A DNA stretch of 64,000 nt from Haliclona indistincta (taxonomy: Eukaryota > Porifera > Demospongiae > Haplosclerida > Chalinidae). Made by a program: the position numbers and the translations under genes. The notes below the pieces were generated by a model that had not been told where the DNA came from, did no database searches, and was given only the letters and a program-made list of their open reading frames with translations. The stretch spans positions 11,391,429 to 11,455,428 of the forward strand of contig OZ024790.1 in NCBI GenBank assembly GCA_964017065.1, written 5' to 3'. Of this stretch, positions 1-12,257 are shown piece after piece; position 1 is the first letter of the stretch, and every line of letters starts with the position of its first letter.

Positions 1-190
1 ACCAGACGTTCCCCAGAACGTCTGGCCCGCGAGACTACTTCGAAGTTTCCACTTTGAGAAGCGTTTTCATTTTGATAACATTTCGCTTAAAAACGCTACT
101 CATTTTCGTTGTCATCGTGTAAACAAACATGTATCCGCAAAGATAAGTTTTAGGTTTTCAGTTGAAATCATTGCCGTGTAAACACAGCCT
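1..190. repeat. End of a probable palindromic DNA element
   Basis: Positions 2-25 form a short palindrome (CCAGACGTTC / GAACGTCTGG). The stretch then runs through a sequence with two copies of GTGTAAACA near 117-185. Terminal GTGTAAAC-type motifs are common in hAT-like non-autonomous elements, so this looks like one end of such an element whose other half lies beyond the left edge. The class is inferred from short motifs only. Confidence 0.35.
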
Positions 191-1481
191 TAGGGAAAAG
201 CTGAACAGCAAGCCAGTAGGTGCTGGTACTGTGGTAAGCTGAAGCTTGTACATAATACAGTACATCCTGTCTTCTTCAATGCAGTGTTGTGCACTAGCAT
301 GTTCAATGATGTCTAATTTATAAAACAATGCAGAGATCCAATTACATGTAGTGCGTGCATGAATGTGACCCACTACAGCATTGCAGAAATGAAAAATCGC
401 TGTATAGGGACTGTCAAGGGAAACTGGATGGTGAACACAATGATCACACAGTGATCACACATCTCAATAATTGGCAAAGCGTTGTGTAATTCATACCTAG
501 TGTTTACTAACATTATGAAAATACTAAATACCATTCAACCAACCAGGAAGCTGCTAATTTAATTGTTAAAATTCAAGCGCATTAGCAGTCTCCTCACACA
601 ATGCATTATGACCACAGGTATTCTAGTATAGGCAAACAAAACAGGTAGTGAAGAAGCTGAGAAAGAATGGTCTGCTACCTGGAACTATTGATAATTATTT
701 GATAGACAACACTGGTAGAATTCACACAAGAAATACAAATCAACACTCATACATGTGCACGGAATTTCTGTTGTCATGCAATGAATCATTTTCAACTATA
801 CTACACAAATCGTGCAGAAAAAAATAATGTTTGTGGAGGGTTTTCTGGCTGCATAAAAATGCGTCACATTCAAGCGGTATTCCAAGCAGTGCATAAAGTG
901 TACAATTCAAGGTCTCTAATGATTTATAAAACGCCAACATGTGGATGCTAGTCGATAACAACAACATGTAGACTAGATTGACAGTTGCAAGCATCATGCA
1001 TGCACTCCCATTTTTTCAATAATGACTTAAAATCTTTTTAGTTTCAAGTTACACTTGGATGGAAACTTAAACACACACACAACTATCAATTCAAAAAGCG
1101 AGATCATGTAACACAACGGAAGTGTAGTCTAGTTTATATTTCACAACTCGTAACTTCATTAAACCAATGATATAATCACTCGATATACGGTAGTATTTTG
1201 ATAAATGTTTAGTCTTCGATGGCTTGCTATGTCAACTTATGTTAGCAAAAGTGATTCAGAAATCAAAACAAATTAGTGCGGAACAAAATACAACCAACAC
1301 ACTCCGGCTTGATTTAATCCAACGCCAGTCTAAACTGAATTTCAAATTCCAGTCTTATTCCAGTCTCCATGGTAACGCAGCACACACAGCCACAATTGAT
1401 ACAATACAAGACCAAAAACAGCAACCAGCACAATAATTGATGGTAAAATAAGACATCCAATATTATCAGTTTCTCACGTAC

Positions 1482-2570
1482 ATGTGATATCTCGTCAGCC
1501 GTCTTGTCAACAATGAACTCCATTCTCAAAACATCATTTAAAGACTGTAAAATAATAAAGAATAATCGTCATAGCTACAAGTTATTATAACTCATAATTA
1601 TTGTAAAAACACTTTTAAAGTATTATTTCAAAGGGCAATGAATTTTGCGTTTAACTTTAAAAAAGCTACAATAAATTGATCAAGAGGGCAAGCATCTCCT
1701 GTCCCAAAACGAACGCTGCCTCTGAATCGAAAAAGATAATTCAAATATTATCCAAAGCACCCTCCTAGATTTCAAAATACCGTCACCAAAAAAATACAAG
1801 GAGCCCATAACAAGACTGAGGACCAAACTCTCAATAGGCTTGGCTTGCAAACCTTTCTGAAACTTGTGCTTGTAAACCATTAATTTTTTCATTGTTTTGT
1901 TCAGTTGCTTTTCCACGTTGCGAAACATTCAACCAGGAGACGAGGCTAGGTCAATATGGGGGCTCCTGAGGATACAAATATCTCATCCCTCTAAGGCATG
2001 AGACTATAGTTGCAGAGTAATATTTAAGGAGAACATAGCTATTTGCCGAGACAACTAGTCTAGCTAGTGTCAAAGTAACTAAGCAATGGCTTCCTGAAAC
2101 CTGCCTAAGTGGATAAGTGTGTAACCACATGGACACAAGGCACACGCACATGGTAAAGAAATTAGGAGTACAAACGAAAGGCATGTCTGATTCACTTACA
2201 GGTGGAGCAAGGTAATGGCTCTTTGTGGGCAGAGCAGAAGTTGCTGTGGTTGAAAGCTGTTCAGGATTTTGTGTTCTAAGAAGATTGAAAATCATGTCAC
2301 ACACTCACACGCACACACACACAAAGACGTAGTGAGAAATACAACTGACCCGAAATAATATAAAGTTTCTTTGTCTTTGGACTCATTGTTTAGACGTGAA
2401 GAAAAACTCAAGTGTCGCACTGTCAAGACACTCAAGGCCCTTGTTGAATACCCCAGAGAGTTTCTAGACCATTCGAACCAGCTGGGGCACCTTGTACGGG
2501 CAGTAGCAGGTCTGAGTAGCGTTGTCTTCAAGCAGCTAACAACAGCACGTGTTTTCATCCTGACGGACAT
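1482..2570 (-). CDS. ATPAF1: ATP synthase F1 assembly factor 1-like (Atp11 family), 3' part not found
   Basis: Three exons join in phase: 2350-2570, 2200-2275 and 1482-1544, with donors GTCAGT, GTAAGT and GTACGT and clear AG acceptors. The first exon gives an Arg/Ser/Thr-rich, acid-poor N-terminus (residues 1-60) that looks like a mitochondrial presequence. A low-complexity Thr/Ala/Pro linker follows. The third exon encodes SLNDVLRMEFIVDKTADEIS, which fits the start of the conserved Atp11 domain (Leu-rich helix followed by DKT-EEI). In the family this protein is a matrix chaperone that binds the F1 beta subunit before alpha3beta3 assembly. The next exon should begin with Ile-Trp; I could not find it in 1-1481, so the gene either continues off the window or has exons too short to see. 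It diverges from the calponin-homology gene 226 bp away. Family assignment rests on about 20 residues plus the presequence. Confidence 0.6.
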
Positions 2571-2796
2571 GGTAACAACAGAGTATACGGAGAAATACGG
2601 ATGTCGACCAGCCCCACCCTTTCATGTGTGCAGCAGCAGGTTCGCGCCTTTACTTGAATACTACCAGAAGGTACGATGGTTGTAAGACTCACAGCAACCT
2701 GTAATTACAGTTAACATATTCCTAATCATTCTCTATGTTCAGTACTGGCTAAGACGATCAGTAGAATCCAGTTGAATTGAGGGGCGTGGCTCATCA
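2571..2796. promoter_or_regulatory. Shared upstream region of a divergent pair
   Basis: These 226 bp lie between the start codons of the ATPAF1-like gene (-) and the tandem calponin-homology gene (+). No TATA box is obvious. The plus strand is open here by chance, but it is better explained as 5' flank. A bidirectional promoter is inferred from spacing only. Confidence 0.4.
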
Positions 2797-5700
2797 ATGT
2801 CGGAAACCAGGGAAGATCAAGAACCGGAAAGGCATCCACCTGCCTCTGTACAAGACGAGAAAGCGGTGCGTTTCATGTGGGAATGCTAGGGGCTTCGCAA
2901 TCAATGTGAAAGTGGTCTGGCGCCGTTTGTAAACCGTAGAATAATAGTAACCGACATTACAACACGCATAGCATGTACATGATTTGATCATGAATAGATT
3001 TGACATGTGATCACACAATCAACAGGATGCAACGAAATGGGCTAACCATCACTTGAGCAGAGCCGGACTCACCGATCATCTGATCACAGATCTCGCCTAT
3101 GATCTAGCCGATGGGACGACCCTTCTGCAACTTGTACAATGCTTATGTAAGAAGATAAATATAATTTTACTCTGAATTACATACTTTTCCAAACAGCTGG
3201 GGAGGCGCTACCTCGCCATTTCTCTAACCCGCTACTTAGAGTGCAGAAACGAGAGAATATTCAAATCTGCTTGAAGTATCTTCGTCAGCACGGAATAGTA
3301 GACACTACCATTCATTCAGAAGGTATCTGCAGAATGCTGCATGTATAATACCACTAAGTCCCTTTGTCTGGTTGGTTTGTGTATAGTCATAGCTTATTGG
3401 TAACATCAAAGCTAATTGGGAATTAATGAGAGCTAGCATGACTATAATCTGTGAGATCCAGGATTTGACAATTACAATCAACTCAATTCTGCATACCTGA
3501 ATGATGAATCACAGTTAGCAATGGGGATAAACATATTGATTGTAAATCACCTACGCAGTAGGACGTAATTGTTTTTGTAAGTTTTCTGAAGCTGACAATA
3601 TGCAGTGTTTATTGAGTAGGTGGTGAATAATTGGTTATTTTTGCATTAGTCTCCATGGTTACATGTCTGCACATCCCACACTGTTCTTCCTTTAGATGTT
3701 GCTGGTGGAAATGTCAGGAAGATTCTCACCTTATGTCATTCACTCAAATTCTATTACGAATCCGTTCTACCACAAAGTCAGTCCAACTTGTCTCCATTTA
3801 TGTATGCAAGACGTCACAAAGTGCATGCGCTCATAAACATGTTATTCAAATAAAGCACTTTCATTGCTTCTTGCGAAATGTTATTTTTATACGATCTCTG
3901 ATAGCATTACTCAACTTGTACAATGCAATTCATTTAATATAAAGTGCATAAATTTGTAAGACAAGCAAGAAAAAAATTATAAGGTGTACAAATTTAAATT
4001 TTCTGCAGTGCAGGGACTGTCCAGTGGTGTTCATCGGTCTAACACTCTGCCCAGCTCATCAATGCGACCGAAACAGGGCCCACCGATTGAACAGGATGAC
4101 AGAGAGATACTGGCTTGGGTTGGTGGGCTTGTGCACAGAAACATAGTTGACTATGCGAGGTAAAGATATATATTTGAACAATGCAAAACATTTTGAGGAA
4201 TATGTAGCATTTTGCAAGTATTATTTAAATTCTCTGAAGTTCATTAGCTGACATAGTTTTTGAACAGTAGTGTTGCAGAAACAAAATCTTCTCAGAAGTG
4301 TCATTATTGTGCAGTTTAGTATCAATATTAATTTTTGCAGACATGAATTATGTAATATTCAGTATTATTCTCAGAAGTTCTTATTTGTGATCTCAGATTC
4401 TGTGGTGCAACCAATAATTCTCACACACGCACATGAGTGTGTACATTAATGTGCATCAAAAGTACAACACTTACCATTAATACCTTTGTACAGGACGCTT
4501 TAACAAGCAGTGATAATGTCCTTGCACACGATGATGTTAATTTAGGTCACTTTCATCTTACTATATTAGCCTTTCTGTCTGTCTCACACTATTTCACTTC
4601 TTTGCACAATACATGTAGTCTCTACGATGGACTGATACTATGTGAGCTAATCTACACAATCAAAGAAGGGAGCTTACCAATTCATGTAAGTTCCATATTA
4701 TTATGGTGCATTTCTGAATAAATTTATCTTCTCATTTTGTAGGAAGTGAACCAGCTTTCGCAGTTTGATAGACTACTCATGGCTTTTACTGCTGGGGAGA
4801 GATGTTTAGGTATCACTAAAGGCTCGATTGATCTTGGAAAACTTGTGCACGGTCGAGAGAACCATAAACTCAAAACATATCTGCAGCACTTGCAGGTCAT
4901 CTACACTCAGCAACAGGAAAGACCCGTGATGGGAGTTCCTTTGAGAGCTGTGGTCAGTGTGCCAGAAAACCGGTCAAAAAGAATGACTTCCTATAATTAC
5001 AGCCCTTTTTCAGTAGTGAGTGCTAGACAGACACAACATGATCCAAGAGAGAGTCCAGGGTATGCCCAGAACAAAGAGGAGCGTATTAGATCACATTCTT
5101 TTGGCAGATCCACTGAAGACATTAGTTCATTGCGGTCAGTAACTCGCTCGTCTTCTCACACTGGTTCAAAGAGAGGACGCAGCAAGTACAGAGACCGGTA
5201 TCTCTCAGAGATTGACTTGACAGCAGCCACTTCACTAGTTGGCTATCAGAGTCCGGGTAGAGTCCGCAAAGAGCAGCAACGTCAACTTGAGATGCAAGCA
5301 ACTAAGGCAAACCAACACTCTCCCACAACTGCAATCAAGCATGCAAAGGCACAAGGCACCTCTTATTCTCAGCAGAGAACCGAAGCAGACTTGCCTTCTC
5401 CTTCTCCCCTGACCCATTCACTAAGCATGAACACACCTCCTGCTACTCCCACCGAGCTTAAGCAGGTTAACTTTGCTACCAATGTCGGCCCTTCCACCGG
5501 TAGTGGTGATCCTGTTCATTCTGAACACATTAAAACATGTATTGAAGATATCAGTGAAAGGGTTAAAGAGCTCAGCATTGCTTTCAGTCAAGAAAGGGAT
5601 GACATCATAACAAAATTGATGGAACTAGGTAAAATTATAATGAATTTGTCAAATTTTGACTCTGTCTCTCTTTAGTTGCAAAGGAAAAGAGAAGGCGAAT

Positions 5701-7120
5701 GAAGGTTGAGAAGCAACACAAGAAGGCACTAAGAAGAATGGAGGAAGCTGCAAAGCGCTATGATGAGTGCTTCGTGCTACTGGCAAAAGATGTATGCGTA
5801 ATTAATGTCTTGATAAAACAAAATCCTTATGTGGGTGGTTCACAGGAGTGTTTCGAGCCGTTTATCCGTTAGTGTGTTTACAACCAGAAGCCAGCTTAGT
5901 TCATAGATTGCTTCTAGCTATATATACAATAAATGAGAGGAAGCCAGCTACACCATGTGATTGGTAGACATAAACTCAATTCTACCACTTATTACAATTA
6001 GCTTATAATGAGATGAGTGTTTTCTATTGTCCAGGTGGCGCACATCAAAGAAGAATTAGTGACAGTTAAGCAACAGTCAGTCGCAACGGAGTCAGTCGAA
6101 CAACAATTACGTGCAATCAGCTTGAAGGTAAATTCAATTCAAGCAACTTTATTTGTTGACAAAGAAGCTCGATGAAGTTTTCCCAAAATTATGTATGTCA
6201 TCATGATTATTTTTTATGCACAAATTTGACCTGTCATGCTCGCAAGAGGTGTAATCCATTAATATGTGATGCAACAGCTTACACTTGGCAGAAAAGTGAA
6301 TTCTGAAACACGATATTTACAAAGTTCCTTCAAATGTAAACACAACAAGCTAAATGCACATACACTCACTAGTATTGTGTATAGAAATATAAAGTTGCAC
6401 TTCATGGAACAATTGGATTCTATTTTGTTTATAGGTCGAAGACCTTGACAGCCAGCACCAAGTTTCCAAACAACATTTACAAGAGGTAGTTATGCTACAT
6501 ATCGTGTTGACAGGATAGTTGTCAATTGTACCGGTACACGGTCACTAATGTAGCAACATGCGCCGCACTAGTTTCACGTCCTTTGCTGAGCTAAGTGGTT
6601 TAATATTAGCTACATGCAGCCGTGTATAGTATATACATGTGTGTGCATGTATGTATATGTATATATGTATATGCATGTATATGCAGGGCTGTGCTGTGCA
6701 ACTCAAATCGACACTTTGAGCAGCACCATATAAAACATGATTGATACTGATTTGTTGTGCATTCTACGGTCTTTGCTGCACAGCTTAAACACATTCTATT
6801 CTCTAAACAGTCGTCGTAAATGAATAGTGGGTCTCATTCCCACAGACAATCTTGTTTGGTCTATGCTCAATTTATTGAATTAGCTAGTCATCTAACCTAA
6901 CTTGGATGGCAGTCATGACACGCTGGGTTGCTAGATAGATGAAAGATGGTGTGTCTTTTATAACAGGTACAAAGAAGTAGAGGAACACCTTCAGTGCAAG
7001 AAAGAAGCAAGAAATCCTTCTTTGGAAAGAAGGTAATCAAATGAAGCTTTTGAACACTCAGCCTAGTGACTTCTTGACTCTACTTTTTATTTCTCTTTCT
7101 TTCTCTCTCAGAAGGCATAA
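2797..7120 (+). CDS. Tandem calponin-homology domain protein with C-terminal coiled coil
   Basis: Twelve exons: 2797-2865, 3026-3146, 3197-3322, 3696-3820, 4014-4159, 4619-4685, 4743-5628, 5676-5791, 6035-6127, 6435-6485, 6967-7032, 7112-7120; 624 aa in phase. A first CH domain spans about residues 25-130 (TKWANHHL start, DLADGTTLLQLVQCLSGE core, then GGNVRKILTLCHSL). It resembles the single CH of neuron navigators and the first CH of spectrin/alpha-actinin proteins. A second, more divergent CH-like domain follows at about 176-272 (DREILAWVGGLV, LYDGLILCELI, LKTYLQHLQVIY). A Ser/Pro/Thr-rich linker (about 273-480) and a Lys/Glu-rich coiled coil (about 480-600) lead to a basic end (KKSFFGKKKA). 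Tandem CH domains usually bind F-actin, and some CH proteins bind microtubules, so a cytoskeletal linker is the likely role. I know no named orthologue with this exact order. The start ATG is the first in-frame one after an upstream stop. Confidence 0.75.
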
Positions 7121-7435
7121 AAAGACAATGGAAAATTAACATTACCGGACAACATTGTTATGACTTAAACAAAATATTGTGCTCAGATAACTGATTTTTG
7201 CAACCACAATACTGTTGAAACGTCATACATCATACACATCATGCACTGCATTGCGTGCAACTAGCACTTACAAAGCCAGCAATATGAGCAAAACACAGTA
7301 AGATCATATTTATCGCTTTATATAATGTAATTTAATTGTGGTTTGTACTACGATTAGAGCATGCATGGAATATAGAGAAGATAGACTTTCACTCGTGACA
7401 ATTATTTCAACTAGACAAGCTAAACGAAATACTCT

Positions 7436-7575
7436 CTAAGGCGGACACCATTGGGACCAACAAAAATCGTCCATTATAGAGAGGGTGTCCTCTGATCAGG
7501 GGTTTATAATACGTACATTTTGTTTGAGATTCAGTAAGTGTCCATTATAGAGTGTCCGCTAAGAGGGGTTCCACT
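7436..7575. repeat. Small palindromic element
   Basis: The left end reads CTAAGGCGGACACCATTGGG and the right end GAGTGTCCGCTAAGAGGGG, so the ends are imperfect inverted copies (GGACAC / GTGTCC). Internal CCATTATAGAG motifs occur at both ends of the interior. This fits a non-coding MITE-like element. Confidence 0.5.
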
Positions 7576-9222
7576 GTATTTCAGAATTCTGACTATGTTG
7601 GTTGGCATGGAGTCAACACAGATTGTTTAATAACTAGTAATTATAAAGACATTATTTTCAAATAGAAGGTAATAATTCAGATGACTGCATCACAGCTGAG
7701 CAGCAGACGATGGTCACTTACTCTGACCGCAAATAGTTTATAACTCGACATTGCCTTAATAGGTAAATACCGATTATGCAACCTGTTGTAAAACATGCTG
7801 CATTCCTGAACTGCATAATTACTAGCGCGCACACACACAACCACAGTCCTCCGAAGAATGTCAAAGGCTCTGCTGTGTGAGTGGGATAAGAATTATATAC
7901 CTCTATTATAACAGTACCCCTCCCATTCCTGGTATGGTTTTATTCGCAAGGCGGGTCTGTGCTTATGCGCAAAGCACATGGCAGATGATGTTGTGGTTAG
8001 TCAATAATTTCACGGACTGTAAATTATTACTAACCAGACCATATCAACCACTAATACAGATAGTATAATAATAATAACTATTACTACTAATAAGTTATGC
8101 AATAACTGGTAGTAAACAGCACTTGGCTAGACAGTGATAAAATTTGATCTCTCCAATCATTCCATGTAATCATAATAGCAATAAAAAGCATCTGTGCCGG
8201 ACAAAACAATGCCATAAGCTGAATGATTCAATCCAATAGTATGTTCTAACAGGTGGTACCTGCTAGTGCAACATCTGGGCAGACCATCAGATTATACACG
8301 ATGTTGTTGATGAGGTGAGTTTAACAGAGAAGCTTTGTACAGGTAGTGCAGCGAAACATTATGAACCACACTATGATCAACACCCAATGAATCCGATGGA
8401 GTAGAGAGAAGATGGAGTATGTTGACAGTGACACTGTTACTGAACTGCTTCACCACAAACCAGGTGTTCATTAGAGGTATGCTAAGAATGAGGCTGATTA
8501 ACTGGTCTCATGTGAGTGGTATAATGCGACTATTGTTTGCTGAGAAAAATAACACTCAATACGATAGAAATTACTAGAAATTAGACAGCAAATTATGACA
8601 AGGATGTCACTAATTGGTAAACAGGAGAGAAAAACAAAGGTGGAGAGGAAAAGGGGAACAATGATGGTGTTGTAGAAAAGTCCCAGATGAGTATCAGAGA
8701 CATTGACTGACATATGACACCTCTGTCTCTGTGCATATAAACAAGATAAGTATGTGTCCACTAAAGTCATAGAAATTCCAGACTTCCAGTCTCCTTAGAA
8801 TAATAGTCATGAAGATAATAGCACACTTGACAATTCTCAGTGACAGCAGCTGATGACTATATTGGAGCCAGAGATAGAACAGCTCTCTATGTCTGCATCC
8901 TGTATTATATGGTTGCTATGACAATATGTTATTGAAACAGCAGTTTTGTACGACTGGAGATTCTGAGAACAACTAGACGGAATGGTTCGTAAACTTGCAG
9001 CTATAAACAAAGTGATGAACATGGATTGCATAGCAGCCATGCATAGATCATTTTAATCAACAAAGGCAGAATTAACAATTCCAAGAGTAGCTCTATTTAG
9101 AGAATCATACTTGTCGTATGCAATTCTGGACAGACACCAACAAACACAACTTACAATTTGCAAATACTTGTACCGTGTGTTTGGTTTAGTTGTGCAACAG
9201 CATCAATGCAGAGGATATCGTG

Positions 9223-9244
9223 TGTGTGTGTGTGTGTGTGTGTG
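9223..9244. repeat. (GT)n microsatellite
   Basis: A pure GT run of about 11 repeats in otherwise featureless intergenic DNA. Confidence 0.8.
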
Positions 9245-10162
9245 TTGACATTGGTTGCAGTAGCACTTCTATGTCAAAACTATAGCTGTATTGTGAGCAG
9301 AATTGTCGTTTTGACATAAGCATGTGAGAATAATGGCCTCATCCAAAGGCTACTTGTAAACCAATATTAATCAGTGTGATATTTGATACCCTTTCATTGT
9401 CTAACTAGTCATGTCAAATCAAGCTTGTTCCATTCCATGCAAGAATTCGAGTCCCTGACAGGTTATGGAGAGGGAGTAGTCTTTTGGCGTGACAGGGTTG
9501 AATGTAAACAGCTAATCACATATTACTGCTAGTACGCCCACAGAGATTGCTTGTTGCAAGAACTGCTGATTGGTCTTGATTAGAAACTATGCACCACCTG
9601 GACCATAAAGTCCCTTATCCTCTCCTCTTCCGGACAACAGCACGGACTGTCACAGGTATTTTCTAAACCCCACTACGAACTATTAATTTTCAAAGATTTT
9701 TTTAAATGAGAAATTTTTTCTTGTCAAGTTGAGTTGCAGTGAATTTGCACAATAAAGTAAATTTTTGATAAGATGACTGAGGCTAACAGAAAATTTGATA
9801 TGGTTATGATTACAAAATTATGATAAAGGTATTGTACAGATAAATTACAGTACTCTTCACTTCATAAATTCAATCTGTAAGTATGATACAATATTAAGGA
9901 GTGATTATTATACCTGTCATAGTTTGGGAGGGCTATAAGTTGCTGTATAAGTTTAAGCTATATGTAGACTTATATGTATATTGATGTGAACATCATGTAT
10001 TAAGTGGTAAAGTCTCTAATGGTACAAAAATATAAGAATCTGTTTTAAATGAAGCATGTATATATTCTCGTGTCTCGGCGCATGTATATTGGTAGGACAC
10101 CTGGTCTTGAGAGAGAGTGCGAGAGAGAGAGAGGAGTGTCTAGATAGATTGATGTGAGTTTA

Positions 10163-12257
10163 TTAATATCCCTTGATTACAGATTGTGCCTGTATCTCCC
10201 ATGATTCTAAAGTGGAAAGAAAGAGAGTTTAAAATGATGTTTGTTTAACAGAAGCCCTGCTAAGAATACTAGCAAAACTAACTACTCTCAAGCCATGCAC
10301 TGTAACAATTTATCTAGTCTTTAAAACTGGTTATTCAATTAAAGCTATCCCCAAGTCAAGTTGTGGAGAGATTGTATAAACAATAAATTAGCCTAGAAAA
10401 CCAAACTGAAGTCTTCCAAATACATGATACTACCCTGGGAATACAAACTGAGAATTCTAATCAAGTCTTACCGTAATGCCTGTATTTGTTTCCTTGTGGT
10501 GAATGTGATACTTCTGAAACTGGAGATTCTGAGAGAAGAAATAAAAGAGACCTTTGTTAAACTTTGTTTGAAAGTAGTTTACTACTAAACAGACAGACTA
10601 ATAGAGTTTTAACAAGTAGTATTGTTGAGTACACACACCTGGTAAATGTATGCTGCCTGAAAGAGATTGGATGGGAAGTGTAGGGAAGTTAGTAGCAGTA
10701 GTAGCTTCTTGACAATCAGAGACCGGGCTTCTTGAGGGAGAATGATGCATACTCAGTGGTACATTGTCTTTGGTTAGGATTCCCCCACTAGTGGGAGGAG
10801 TGAGTGGATTGTTCAAGGCAGTGTTTTCACAAGGACTCGGGGTCGGGCTACCTGTGCTGCCAGCGCTCATGCTGACTGTGCCTTCATAGGTCATGGAGGT
10901 ATAGACAGGCGAGACTGAGGAAGAGGTGGGTTGAGCTGTGCTCCAAGTGTTAGCTACGGCAAAGTTTGAGTCAACTGCGGCGGCTGTCGAGCAAAAGTGT
11001 GATCCTTGGAGAGAAGGGTAGACGTATGGTTGAGAGGCAAAGATGTCCTGTGCTGTGTACAGCTGATGTTGCTGTGAGTGTAAGCTGATTGCTGGCGCTG
11101 CAGCAGCTGCCATCATGTCTTCTTGGTAGCAGTAGCCGAGTGGTTCGATCTTCATGGACTTTGGGTATGGTACACCAGCTGGAGTGTACCATTCTGCTCC
11201 AGGTGTGTAAGCACTGATGTAGGACTGCGGTCTTTTTCGGTTGAATGGGATACAGTAGGGAGGAAAGCTTGATCCACTTGTGATGGGAACTGATGAAACA
11301 AAAAAAACATTCATAAATTGTGCATCTTAGATATCACAATGGTTTAGTACCTCTGTGGTGATCGAATAGTTCCTGTGCAGTATAGGCACCTTTCACGTGT
11401 AGGCTTCTGCGTGCTTCGTCTCGCTCTTTCTTAGCATCTTCTGGTCTCACGCCTGCAGAAAAGAACCACAAGGATAAACATCGCACAATGGATCAGACTA
11501 ATCAATGCTCACCTTGTGGGCAGACAAAGTTAGAGAGGTACAGGTCAAGCTCTTTTACGACGACCTGAATATGGTGCGGCTGCACGCAGAGTCCTGGGTT
11601 GCGACATTCTGCAACTTTGCCCAGCTTCTCTCCATCCGTAGACTCCAGAGGCAATGCGTGAAACAGTATCGCCATCACTAGATCGAGTCGCCACACTTTG
11701 TCCGCTTGACGGAGGCAGTCAATTCGTCGCATTTTGCCTTTCTGATCCGGAGTGGAGAGCACACAGCAAGCCGGCATCTCTCCAGTGAGTGCCTTCACAA
11801 AGTGATCTCTGTGCTCTGGGCGTATGTCCTTTCTCAGTTTTGCTAGTAGTTGCGACGCCCATTTTCTCTTGACCTCTGGGGGTTCTGCGTCTAGCTCGTC
11901 TTTGCAGTGGCGCTCTTCTTCAGCTGTCATGCGACGATCGTTGTCTTTGTAGAACTTTCGTTTGCGTGCTTGCAAGTTGAGCCAGGTGAAAGCAAACGAA
12001 CGCACGTGGGGTAGAAGCGCCTCGATAAAGGCTCTCTGTTGATCCTGCAAGAGTAAAAGACATTGTTAGTGTAAGCTACACGCATTATAATGCAAACAAA
12101 TTAGCAGCTCGACCACCAAAACATGTGTGCATGCAACGATGCTTACCGCTTTGTACTCCTGGGCCTCTTCCATTGGGCCGTTGGCTGGCGGTCGCGGTAG
12201 ATCTGGCTGCAGGACCATAGTCCAAGCGCTGGACACTTCAGCTGCTGGAAGACTCAT
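10163..12257 (-). CDS. NFI: Nuclear Factor I (NFI/CTF) transcription factor
   Basis: Six exons: 12147-12257, 11513-12044, 11351-11452, 10639-11289, 10472-10528, 10163-10206; 498 aa. Exon 2 carries the whole NFI DNA-binding/dimerisation domain: [20 protein letters not shown], a basic ARKRK patch, [61 protein letters not shown] and [20 protein letters not shown] are all present, with the conserved cysteines. NFI proteins bind TTGGC(N5)GCCAA as dimers and regulate transcription in the nucleus. Exon 4 encodes a Ser/Pro/Thr/Tyr-rich C-terminal region typical of NFI activation domains; it also has a MAAAAAPA Ala run. Exon 2 is exactly 532 nt with a phase 0 start and phase 1 end, matching my recollection of the vertebrate NFI exon 2. 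Exon 1 supplies a 37-residue N-terminus without recognisable motifs. The terminal exons are short and less certain than exons 1-4. Confidence 0.95.

Larger units (their letters stand above)
7121..10162. other. Intergenic stretch between two convergent genes
   Basis: About 3 kb between the 3' ends of the calponin-homology gene and NFI. It is AT-rich with many stops in all frames. It holds a palindromic element at 7436-7575 and a (GT)n run near 9223-9244. The open frames near 8498-8770 and 8837-9040 show no domain, splice context or codon pattern that I can support. No RNA gene was recognised. Confidence 0.5.

Noticed and set aside
2371..2685. Plus-strand open frame of about 100 codons
   Set aside because: It lies opposite the ATPAF1-like first exon, which has a better explanation (presequence, donor in phase, matching next exons). 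No splice link to the downstream calponin-homology gene was found.
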